Shown in pieces: positions 42,590 through 55,235 of a stretch of DNA of 64,000 bases (within the stretch, counting starts at the first letter, position 1; each line of letters begins with the position of its first letter). The stretch is from Panulirus ornatus. Its lineage: Eukaryota > Arthropoda > Malacostraca > Decapoda > Palinuridae. The translations under genes were made by a program, and so were the position numbers. Where the stretch lies: the NCBI RefSeq assembly GCF_036320965.1, contig NC_092225.1:30811443-30875442 (forward strand), in the 5' to 3' direction. The notes beneath the pieces are model-generated. The model ran no database searches. It had not been told where the DNA came from and saw only the letters and a list, made by a program, of their open reading frames with translations.

Positions 42590-43260
42590 TAGGTACAAAT
42601 ATATAATGCTGAGTGGGTGTGGGGGCAAAGGTTCTGGATGTACTAAGGAATGTGTGGAGAGATCACTGTCTTTAAGGCCAAAGATGGGTATGTTTGATAG
42701 TACAGTAAGTGCAGTGTGGATGTGAGGCATGGGCCTTACATAAAAATGTTTACAACCATGCGGTCTGTTGCTGTTTGAATTCCCAATGTGTTGGATATGA
42801 TATGTTTGAGGACAATATGTAGTGTGAGGAAGGCTGTCCAAAAAGGAAATGGTAAGGTATGAAAGAGGTACAGTATTAAGAGGAGTCTGGATGAGACAGC
42901 AGAAGAGGGTATACTGAAATGATTTGGACATGAGGAGAGAATGAGTAAAGAAAGGATGACTAAGAGGGTATACATGTCAGAAGTGGAAGGTACAAGGAAA
43001 TGGGTGAAAACAATGAGGAGAGGGAAAGATGGGGTGAAAGATCGTTTGAAGGCTCAGGATCTGAACATGCAGGAGAGTGTTACATGTGTAAGAGATACAG
43101 CAAATTAGAGTGCTGTGTTTTACAGGGGACATCGTGCTGTCAATTTTCTGAACCAGGGCATTTGAAGCAGTTGGGGGAAAACCCTGGAAAGGTCTGCGGG
43201 CCTAGTTTTGGATAAGGAGCTCTGCTTTTAGGGCACTGCACATGTGTCTGGAACAAAGAA
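42590..43260 (+). mobile_element. decayed non-LTR retrotransposon RT C-terminus, same family as 46260-46800
   Basis: Interrupted translation shows VYMSEVEGTR and GKDGVKDRLKAQDLNMQES, matching the 46456-46799 domain. It is followed by AACCAGGGCATTTGAAGCAG and GGAAAGGTCTGCGGGCC, which align with its 3' untranslated part. It has several stops and frameshifts and is not functional. Confidence 0.7.
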
Positions 43261-44586
43261 ACATATCCACTCTCTAACTGACATGTATAATTTCCGGAAG
43301 TCTACCTTAGACAAACAAGCCACACACAAGAAAAAAACTTGTGTACTCCTTTGAAATTACAATTTCACAAATTCTTTCACAAGAAACATTTGAAAAGATA
43401 CATGAAAAGAAGGACTGGTTAATACAAACTTATGTGAAGCATCATTTTATAGGGATATTCATGAACTTATTCAAAATACCCTCACAAGTACTTAAAAATG
43501 TTGACCTGTCTTCTGTGTCTTGCTTTTTCTATCTCATATCTTTTCTATATTGACAAGGTTTTAATCATTGGTGTAAAACAGTGATATGAATGATGTTCTC
43601 AAGGAGAATAATCAGACATGGAACAGTAGAAAAAATGTACTAACAATAATGAAATGAAAAAATAAAATGCCAGATAATAATATGATTTTAAAAAATTGTA
43701 TTAAGCATGTAATAAATATTCACATTTAGTAAATACATATTTGTTACATTTCCTTAAATGAATTACCCTGTGATAATGTACAGTATCTTCATTTAGTTTA
43801 TTACATAATCATTAGTTTAACTGGAGAATTAATTCTAATGTTAGAATACCACATTCCATTTGTTTTATAATGTGGTTGTCATTATGCAGTGTTAGCTTTG
43901 TCAGTTTGCAGTTTCAGCTTTGTTTATGACATTGTATCTGTATTTCCTAACACTAGGCATATGGTGAGATATATTAAATGGTGGACTGCACTGTATATTC
44001 ATCAAATGGAGTCTTACATTTAATGATCTGAAGGTACTATATATCACTAAGCCCAAAAACGATGTGGTTTGGGTAATGTAAGCCTACCTGGAACAGATCA
44101 TCCTAAACATAAAATCTTCAGGGAAGAATACTTATGAATATAAATAGTTAGTATACTAATCTTCTTTGTAATGCTGATGAAAAGCAAACTCAAAATCAAA
44201 GTACCTGTATATGAATGTTATTGTGAAATACTCGTATTATATTTTCTCATCTAAAGTTTGGCGGGAGAACTACACTGAGCACCTTTACCGAAAACCATTC
44301 CCATTTAGGATTCATGAATGTTTTTAGAATAATCACAAACATTAAAAGAATTTTTTTTTTTGGTAAATGCTTCATGCATGTTGTATTTTAACAGTAAAGG
44401 TAGGCCATTTAAATGGGGTCGCATGCTTTGGAATAAACACTTTTGGTTGGTATGGAAGTGTTATAATACTTATAACGTGGTTATGCACCGGCGGAGGTGT
44501 AATGCTCGACCAACTTGAACCATGTCTTGTGATTATGCTTGGGAAGAATGTAAGGTTATTTTGCTGCCAAGTATGGTATAAAAATC

Positions 44587-44589
<3 letters not shown>
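43261..44589. other. no gene seen
   Basis: AT-rich unique sequence with short chance frames. Confidence 0.5.

Positions 44590-44662
<73 letters not shown>
44590..44662. repeat. (AT)n microsatellite
   Basis: It abuts the terminal core of the tail at 44664. Confidence 0.98.
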
Positions 44663-44663
<1 letters not shown>

Positions 44664-45011
44664 TTTGTCGCTGTCTCCCACGTTAACGAGGTAGCGCAAG
44701 GAAACAGACGAAAGAATGGCCCAACCCACCCACATAAACCTGTATATACATACACGTCCACACACGCACATATACATACCTATACATTTCAACGTATACA
44801 TATACATACATACACAGACATGTACATATATACACATGTACATAATTCATACTTGCTACCTTTATTCATTCCTGTCGCCACCCTACCGCACATGAAAGGA
44901 CACCCCCCCCCTCCCCCGCATGCGCGCGAGGTAGCGCTAGGAAAAGACAGAGGCCACATTCGTTCACACTCAGTCTCTGGCTGTCATGTATAATGCGCCC
45001 AAACCACAGCT

Positions 45012-45013
<2 letters not shown>
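44664..45013 (-). mobile_element. 3' tail of the recurrent non-LTR element
   Basis: Read on the - strand this runs GGGAGCTGTGGTTTGGGCGC, the ACTGAGTGTGAACGAATG block, a poly-G-containing stretch, a TA/GT-rich spacer, and the terminal core at 44740-44664. It is collinear with 11540-12101 and bounded by (TA)n on both sides. Confidence 0.7.

Positions 45014-45079
<66 letters not shown>
45014..45079. repeat. (TA)n microsatellite
   Basis: It joins two retroelement tail fragments of opposite orientation (44664-45013 and 45080-45221). Confidence 0.98.

Positions 45080-46203
<1,124 letters not shown>

Positions 46204-46259
<56 letters not shown>
46204..46259. repeat. (AT)n microsatellite
   Basis: It abuts the 3' end of the LINE fragment at 46260-46800. 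Confidence 0.98.
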
Positions 46260-46976
<717 letters not shown>

Positions 46977-47799
46977 CGACTGTCGCTTTGTGTCTGTGGT
47001 GCCTTTAGCTCGACGTACTATAAATGTGGTGGCTCTAGCAACGTGTATTTGAGTGACGCAAGTAAATTTAGATCAGTTTGATTTTGTCTACTTTCTGACG
47101 TCTCCACCCACCACTCTGCTAACTCTGTCACTGCTTCCCATGGTACTGCGTCTCATAATTACTGTGTAATTACCTATTTGTACAGTGCGGGGACGAAGTT
47201 ATACATTCGTGGGGGCCGGTCCTCATCTCTTGAACTTTCTCAGCAATCATATGACTTTTTACACTTTTGAATGCTGTCTGCATTCCAGTTTTACCACATA
47301 TCGTTTACCCACCACTCTGATTACATAAGTTTTTGTTCACATTTCTAACATGTTTCTTGCTAGGTATACAGTCCCTGGTGGTTTCATCTTTCCATCTTAC
47401 GATGAACCATTCACTGTGAAGTCGGTTTCTGCTCCGTTGGAGCTTACCATTAAGTAGACCATGCAATATCCGGCATACAGGGTATCACATAACTAAGAAT
47501 CTTAATCATGAATACACACTGCTCAGTAAACCAGTGTTAAAAGTATAAGAAGAAAAAGACATTATCATTATTATCGCTCGCTGTGTGACCCAACCACTTG
47601 CAGCGGTAATATGGCAACACACACACACACACACACACATCCAATAAACCCACAGAAAACAAAAAGGCACGCTAAACTTTGGTGTATTTCTCAAGTTGCC
47701 CTGAAATGTCTTGAGAAACAAACGAAAGCTTGGCGTCCCTATCATTTGTTTCACTGGGTTTATTTGGCTTTAATTTCCACGGTACCATTGTGGTTATTT

Positions 47800-47801
<2 letters not shown>
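46977..47801. other. no gene seen; possible dispersed repeat at 47150-47470
   Basis: The 47150-47470 stretch (for example GTGCGGGGACGAAGTTATAC and GATGAACCATTCACTGTGAA) reads to me like a dispersed element, but there is no second copy in the window to prove it. Confidence 0.3.

Positions 47802-47871
<70 letters not shown>
47802..47871. repeat. (AT)n microsatellite; CA array at 47611-47638 nearby
   Basis: An uninterrupted AT array, with a short (AC)n about 165 bases upstream. Confidence 0.97.
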
Positions 47872-47875
<4 letters not shown>

Positions 47876-48740
47876 TGTAAGCATTTTATATATTTGTTTT
47901 AATATATTTTTTCAGATTTTTTTAAGACTTTATTTTTCAGATTTTTAAGACTACATTCCCCTGTTCGGGGCTGGCGAAAATTATGTATTGCCCACACTGC
48001 ATGACTGTGTTTAAGCAATACTATATAATTTACTAAATTCATTTACCTGAGTTACAATAAAATTTAACATGGCAGCATACCTACTGTGCATGGAAAGGTA
48101 CATTCTTGCATTTACCATAACTGTAAACAGCGAAGAAATGCAATCATACAAGAATTTGGTACAGGGTCTCGATTGACTGCAATATCTGTCAGAGGTAAGC
48201 CGTGCTTAACAGTGCTACTGTGTAAGCCAAGCCTCGTTGTTAATGACTCACGTGCGGGAACAAGTTCCAGTGGATGATCTTGACACTACGAAGTCAGAGC
48301 TAGGCGTCCGAGATCACTAACCACAGCCCAGAAAGGTCCTGAGAGCTCTTACCCATTTTATTACTTGCCCTTTCAGCTCCTCTGTGTAAGCAGGTTGAGA
48401 GGTAACTTCCATGGTATACGGTGGATGTCATCTTCCCTGACCTTACTTTCCTTAATGACCGGCGTGGGAATTCCCAGCTTCTTTCCTCGTCTCCCTTCCT
48501 CACACGGGGAGTTTACACAATCTCACCACACTTCACACGCATCTATCCACATCTTACTGCCCACACATCTACTCACCAACCTCCTCACACCTACACCTTA
48601 CACTTATATAACTGTACATACACACAAACTTACACTAAACACGTATGCACATATATATGCCAAGCAATATAATAGGGTCTAAATGCGGAGTAGTGTTAAT
48701 TAATACTATGGCCATCTTCATCCACACCTAATCCTCAACC

Positions 48741-48743
<3 letters not shown>

Positions 48744-48778
<35 letters not shown>
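48744..48778. repeat. (GA)n microsatellite
   Basis: A short uninterrupted GA array. Confidence 0.95.
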
Positions 48779-48780
<2 letters not shown>

Positions 48781-49965
48781 AGAGTTGTACATAATATCAT
48801 GTGTGGGTTTACTTTAATCATATCAAGTAAGAGTCAGTGCACTGCAGACGCACATGACCTTACACTGTACAGTATATACAATCTATACAACTGCATGCCT
48901 TTTTCTTGGAGCAAATTCTTCAGAAACAAACTTGTGTCTTGTTTTGCTTAAAGTACTTTTCGCTGACGATGTTTAGGTGTGCCTGCAGAGGTAAATCGTG
49001 ATCCCCAGGACCCTATGTCACATCTGCACTGTTTACGTTCTGAGTCTCGTGGTCATCACCAGAGGTCCGTTCCACATGCCTGAATTCTCGCGGGCTCGCA
49101 TAATGAGTTTGAGCAGTTCCCTAACTGCTACATGCCTTTGCAAACTGTGTGCAGCAGTGGTCTCCTCAAGGTTATTTGGGTTAATGCATAGAATGCATAA
49201 CCTGAAATATTTGATAATCATAAGTAAAGCGAAACCAATGTAATCAGGCCGCCCAAAGGAGCAACAGCAGTGGTCTGTATGCATGAAAGCGACCACTTTG
49301 GCCACTCTACATTCAGCCTAAAACAGCAGGCCAATGGGATTACCTGATGATTCGCTGGTTCTAGGAAGTGAAGCCTTGAGAGTGCTCCTACCCTAAGCTA
49401 CAAGGGCCAACTCACAGTACAGTTCCTTAACCCTGTTTTCGGTAGAATACTGTACGGTACCGTTACTAAATGTGAGGCGTAAGAACATTGCACAACAGCG
49501 TAACAGGACAAAGGTAAACTGCAATGTTTATAATCCGGACCGTAAGTTCTAAAGGGAGATACAGATCTGCTGTTGTATTCATATCGATCACTTGACTTAA
49601 TATTGCAGCTGGTTATGTGAACCATACTGGTCCCCATAATTCTTTCCCTTTTACTCAGAACTTCCTCTCAGATCGCTGAAACAGTGTCACTGTACCAGAC
49701 AACACTATTCTTAGGTATGACGAACTGGCCTTTGATTTTACCCTTGAGGGTCGGGGAAAAGGCCAGGATATCAAACATAGAGATCGCATCATCGCCTTCA
49801 AGGGGATCACAAATACCCAAAAACAGTAGAGAGGAAGAAAAAAAGTTAAGAAATGGGGCCCCACGAACGTATAAATCCCTACCTGTACTCTACGTGTGGC
49901 CAATGACAAACATATGATTACAAATACCAACAAACATACATGGTAACGTGCGTCACATACATTGG

Positions 49966-49970
<5 letters not shown>

Positions 49971-49999
<29 letters not shown>
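49971..49999. repeat. (AC)n microsatellite; a similar one at 50780-50805
   Basis: Two short AC arrays about 800 bases apart in otherwise unique sequence. Confidence 0.93.
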
Positions 50000-50001
<2 letters not shown>

Positions 50002-50779
50002 CCTGAAGACCTTGACTTCTGATAACAGTCGTGACTGCCACTAACAGCCCTCATTTTCAACCTGTTCACTCAACATGTTCGATTATAAGTCATCGTCACT
50101 CAAGACACAGTCACTCCCCCGTTTCTTAGTCTTCGTTACGCCTGTGTAGTTGATTGCGGAACTACACACTTCCAGAATTTTGGTCTATCTGGGTAATATT
50201 CATGACTAGTTGTTTATATAATACTTGGTAGTTACTGAGGCCATTAGAATATGTATTACGTGGCTTCCTCACTCGGGAAGAGTTGCGAGTTCCACAACAG
50301 ATAATGAAAAAAAAATATATGGGAGATTTTTTTTTAGTTCCCAGGATGATAAGGATGTCCAGAAGATTCAGTGTTACTTCACATCTAAGTTTCATAATGA
50401 GTGTCAGGCGTGGCCCAGGGTAAGAGGGTGGCCAAGACAACATTCACTTCAGCATCTGGGGTCAGTAACTCCTGGGAAAATTTGTAGTGAAGACTCCTGA
50501 TGACTTTTTCTCTTTCGTGAATTTAAATCAGATGTAAAATGCAAAAGATGATGAGGAAAAAGTTTACAGGGTAAGGGACTGATGGTTCGAAGGGAGATGG
50601 TTACTGCGTTACGGGAGATAACGGGCTGATGGATAAACGTAGATGGGAAATAGATTCTACTTTAAGACAAGGAAGGAAATGCTTTGTTGAATAGCATTCA
50701 AAACCACATGTTATGTTTGCCAACCTTAGGTCGTCCGCAGACTTCATAGAAACACTTAACAGTGCTAAAAGGATCTCAA

Positions 50780-50811
<32 letters not shown>

Positions 50812-51287
50812 TAGCAACTAAGAGTACAGGATGACGTAGGAATATATCATTGGGGACAACGTGGAAACCTGTAGTCAGACGAGTGTGGAGGTCAGCCGGA
50901 GACGCAGGCTTGGCCAGGTAGACTCTGGTTCCTCCTTACGATGGCACATACTCACCAACCGGTCTTTCTCACCACACACCCACCCCACCGGTCACTTTCA
51001 GTCATGGTGACCTGCACGATCAGGCACGACCCGACGTGACCTAAAACATCTAACATGCACCATCATCACCAGAAGAAAGGAACACACAAGAAAACACAAA
51101 GGGAAATATTACACCACCGCCACACACCGATCACTGCTGCTGCATCTTCTGCTCACTGGAGTGACGAGTGACTGTCCTGCCTCCCTAGATGAGTACGTAC
51201 TTCTGGCGACAACTTACGATTAAATTGTAAAGATACGCGGTTCTCTACCATACATTATTACGATGACACATACACTATTATCACACA

Positions 51288-51410
<123 letters not shown>

Positions 51411-51628
51411 TGTTAGTGGACGTAGCCGGTGTCATGGGGGCTCCGCCTGTCGGTTATACCCCGACCGAAAAGTCATGTTTGGCGAGGCAGCGCCACTGCA
51501 AGAACAATCTCGTCAAAGAACTTCTTACACCAAAGGGATCCACTTCTCCCAGCAACGGGAAGTAACGCAGATTGGGATTGCAGGAGCTTTTAAAAGAAGG
51601 GATCGGGTCGCATCAGGACCCTTTTAAG

Positions 51629-51630
<2 letters not shown>

Positions 51631-51712
<82 letters not shown>

Positions 51713-51716
51713 ATAT
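51631..51716. repeat. (AT)n microsatellite ending in GTATGTATATA
   Basis: The second long TA array closes a 220-base GC-richer island (51408-51630) that is also TA-flanked. Confidence 0.97.
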
Positions 51717-51984
51717 CCTCAAAAGTGCATAATTGTTTGACTTTATAAACTGGAGCGCCACTTGAGAAATTGCAAAACAATGTAGCAAGATGAGTCGTTG
51801 CAAAGACTCGAAAGAACAATTGAGAAGTGAACGAGAAAAACTGATAATAATGTGGGCCTATAAAATGGTTACTGAGACATGATCAGGAAGGAGAGACTCT
51901 CTTGCCACACACCACATCGACACTAATGCTATCGAGTCTCTAAATGTGACGTACACAAAGACAGATTTCCAAGTTTCAGAAAGG

Positions 51985-51985
<1 letters not shown>

Positions 51986-52044
<59 letters not shown>
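51986..52044. repeat. (GT)n microsatellite
   Basis: An uninterrupted GT array. Confidence 0.97.
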
Positions 52045-52047
<3 letters not shown>

Positions 52048-52206
52048 GAAGGCTACCCCGTCAGGTGGGTGTTTCCCCCGAGTTTCTGCCTTGTTCATAA
52101 CCAATAAACTGGTCATGGTGCTGCCTGTGCCCCGGTTCGACGCCCGCAAAAGGTTATGTGTGAGTGATTACAATCCAGAGTTTTACAGTCGCATTGCCAT
52201 GTCTCA

Positions 52207-52209
<3 letters not shown>

Positions 52210-52284
<75 letters not shown>
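52210..52284. repeat. (TA)n then (CAGA)n
   Basis: A TA array is followed by four CAGA-type units to about 52302. Confidence 0.97.
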
Positions 52285-52286
<2 letters not shown>

Positions 52287-52395
52287 AGACAGACAGACAG
52301 ACACATATACACGAAGTATGGATCAAGTAAACATGTAAATCCTGAACCCTATTACAACAGACCACCGCTATCACCTAGTTGACTGACGAATGACC

Positions 52396-52935
52396 ACCAC
52401 CACCACCTTGACTGACGTAGTGCGTCGGCCATCACCATCACCACCACCATCACCATCACCACCACCATCACCATCACCACCACCATCACCATCACCACCA
52501 CCATCACCATCAACCACCACCATCACCACCACCACCACCATCACCACCACCACCACCATCACCATCACCACCACCATCACCATCAACCACCACCATCACC
52601 ACCACCATTAACCACCACCACCACCACCACCATTAACCACCACCACCACCATCACCACCACCACCATTAACCACCACCACCACCATCACCACCACCACCA
52701 TTAACCACCACCACCACCATCACCACCACCACCATTAACCACCACCACCACCATCACCACCACCACCATTAACCACCACCACCACCACCACCATTAACCA
52801 CCACCACCACCACCATCACCACCACCATCACCACCATCACCATCACCACCACCACCACCACCACCACCACCATCACCACCACCATCACCACCATCACCAC
52901 CACCATCATCACTACCACCACCACCACCACCATCA
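52396..52935 (+). repeat. CAC/CAT trinucleotide array with a 34-bp higher-order unit
   Basis: About 540 bases consist almost only of CAC, CAT and CCA triplets. Between about 52632 and 52800 the marker ATTAACC recurs at 52632, 52666, 52700, 52734 and 52768, an exact 34-base period. Since 34 is not a multiple of three, the triplet register shifts in each unit. Open frames seen on either strand are Thr/Pro/Ser/His or Gly/Asp low complexity and are not genes. Confidence 0.95.
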
Positions 52936-54689
52936 ACCTGTTGACTAACGTCAGTGGGGACGCCCGTCACCCGAGGGGAGGCCACAGTACACACTAGTTC
53001 ATAATACATGAGGCAGCCTTCATACCGAGGCCAAGCTACACACAGCCGCTTGCCCGGCTGTATCTACCTCCACCAGGCTGTGTCATCAACACCACCAAGA
53101 CACCTGCACACCCTAACACACCTCACTCTGCTACGTTGTGTCTACCGGGATGACGCTGTCAGACCTCGCACCACCACCCGAGTGACAGACAGCCTCGCTC
53201 AACCTCACCACGACTCGGAGGATCCAGTGAGAAACCATGACGACCCGCTGAGCACACGATCCTTGAGGGCACAGATCAAAGTGCCAGGCTACCTACCGCT
53301 GGAACCTCGCAGTGCGCTCAGTGTTGCATCCACCAAGCTGTACACAAGCGAACACCTGACTGAAATACTACTGAAACTTGCAAAAACAATACAAGTCATT
53401 AATAATGTGTAAAACTGTTAACCAGATGGGTGAAACATGGAACACTTATGCAACCTTCAGTGTAGTACGACTGCTGGGGATGAAAAAAAGAATATGTGTA
53501 GATAGTTTCTGAAATATTCTCAAAAACACCTGTTTTAAGTCCCATGAACAAAGATGGAATCTTCTTCAAGTCATGAACCATGTTGAGTTCCAGGTTAATC
53601 CTTATCATAAGGGATATAACTCACACGAAATCCAGAGCGGAGGTGAAGGTTTCATGCCATACAATTCAACAGAAGCTGGGACACATAGACACTTAGACAC
53701 AAACGTAAACAATTTCATGAGTATCTGATCAACAGTTCTCAAGTGAATACAAAAATTATGTTGCAGGTTAATGTGCGACTACCGACCACGGACGGACGAA
53801 GCGATCCGCAAGCGCTGCAAGAATAGATAAAGTAGTAAAACGAAATGAAATACGGATACAAATAAAAGCATTACGTTAATCCGTGTTTTTGTTGGTCAGA
53901 TGTTACAGGTTTCTCCTTGCTGTGCTTGACCAGACGCACTGACCGACACGCCAACTGCTCAGTATACATCTGTCGACTGGAAAACCCTCCCAAGGCGGCC
54001 TCCCTCCACGACCCTGACCTATGGCACCAGCGCTCACCAGACCAGGCAGGCCACGAGATCACCACCTCATCATTCCACTCCTGCTGGTACCTAAGATCCG
54101 ACCAAAACCTGGGACGAGCCGTCACCATATATTCTCCAGGCGGACCGCAGGCTGTAAGGCTCCTACCGTATGCAGAAGGCTACCTTACAGCATTCTTGAT
54201 CACATGTTGTGTCGCTCAACACACACCCTCCTCCATACCCAACACCACAGTTTTCCTCTCCGAAGTCGAGGACTACAGACAGACGAATATCAGGCTCCTG
54301 CAAGACGTGAGAGAGCTGTCGCTCTCTAACAGTAGCCTCTTTTGTCTCTCCGGAGAGACATTTGGAACAGATGAGTGTGCGAGAGGACACAAAACAGCCG
54401 AGCGCGTGGGAGGCCGCGAGGTGTGAGTCGACCGAAGTCACGCTCAAATATACACGTTCCACAAAAGCCATGACATTAACAACGGCTGCTGGCACCAGAG
54501 GCGGGTAGGGTGTCGTGCCCGGCGCGAGGCGGGGCAGCTAGCTGCAGCGGCGCGTGACCCAGGTATCGTCGTCGTCGTCCACTTCCTGACCCACATCCCT
54601 TGCCTGACCCGCCATGCACCGTCTGCCGCCTCACATGATGCTTGTCCGACCCACCGCTGGTCTCGGACGTCCCCCTCAGGCACGTCACA
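52936..54689. other. no supported gene
   Basis: GC-richer sequence with frames of 134 codons (53008-53412) and 169 codons (53917-54426) on the + strand. Neither shows a domain, splice context or family resemblance; overlapping frames on the other strand are similar in length. Confidence 0.4.
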
Positions 54690-54938
54690 TCCTGCTGCTG
54701 CTGCTGTACACCATCCGTCCCACAGCTGCTGCTGCTGCTACTGTACACCATCCGTCCCACAGCTGCTGCTGCTGCTGCTGTACACCATCCGTCCACAGCT
54801 GCTGCTGCTGCTGCTGCTGTACACCATCCGTCCCACAGCTGCTGCTGCTGCTGCTGTACACCATCCGTCCACAGCTGCTGCTGCTGTACACCATCCGTCC
54901 CACAGCTGCTGCTGCTGCTGCTGTACACCATCCGTCCC
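54690..54938 (+). repeat. minisatellite with an internal CTG tract of varying length
   Basis: Seven copies of (CTG)n-TACACCATCCGTCC(C)ACAG follow each other, with the CTG tract varying from about 3 to 7 and one interrupted by CTACTG. Unit lengths differ and are not multiples of three, so frames switch between copies. The complementary CAG strand gives Ala or Ser runs in artefactual open frames. Confidence 0.95.
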
Positions 54939-55059
54939 CCAGCAGCCCACCATGTGCTTTGCACATCGGTTCTCAGACCATCACTTTCATTTGAATAAGG
55001 ACAGATATATTATGTGACAAAGACTACTAATTATTACACAAAATTCTAAAATCCTTAAA

Positions 55060-55060
<1 letters not shown>

Positions 55061-55144
<84 letters not shown>
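55061..55144. repeat. (AT)n microsatellite
   Basis: An uninterrupted AT array immediately before the 32-bp duplication. Confidence 0.98.
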
Positions 55145-55147
<3 letters not shown>

Positions 55148-55171
55148 AGCGGTTTGTTGGATACCAGGCAG

Positions 55172-55235
55172 AACTGAAGATATGAACCCTTTCGGTCGGG
55201 TACCACTGAAAATATAAACCCTTCGACTAGTCCTC
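55172..55235 (+). repeat. 32-bp imperfect tandem duplication
   Basis: ACTGAAGATATGAACCCTTT at 55173 recurs as ACTGAAAATATAAACCCTTC at 55205. It follows directly after a long (TA)n array. Confidence 0.7.

Noticed and set aside
53917..54426. 169-codon open frame on the + strand
   Set aside because: No recognisable domain, GC-rich region with comparable overlapping frames on the other strand, no splice or promoter support.
54476..54998. Ala/Ser-run open frames on both strands
   Set aside because: Explained by the CTG minisatellite; frames switch between units.
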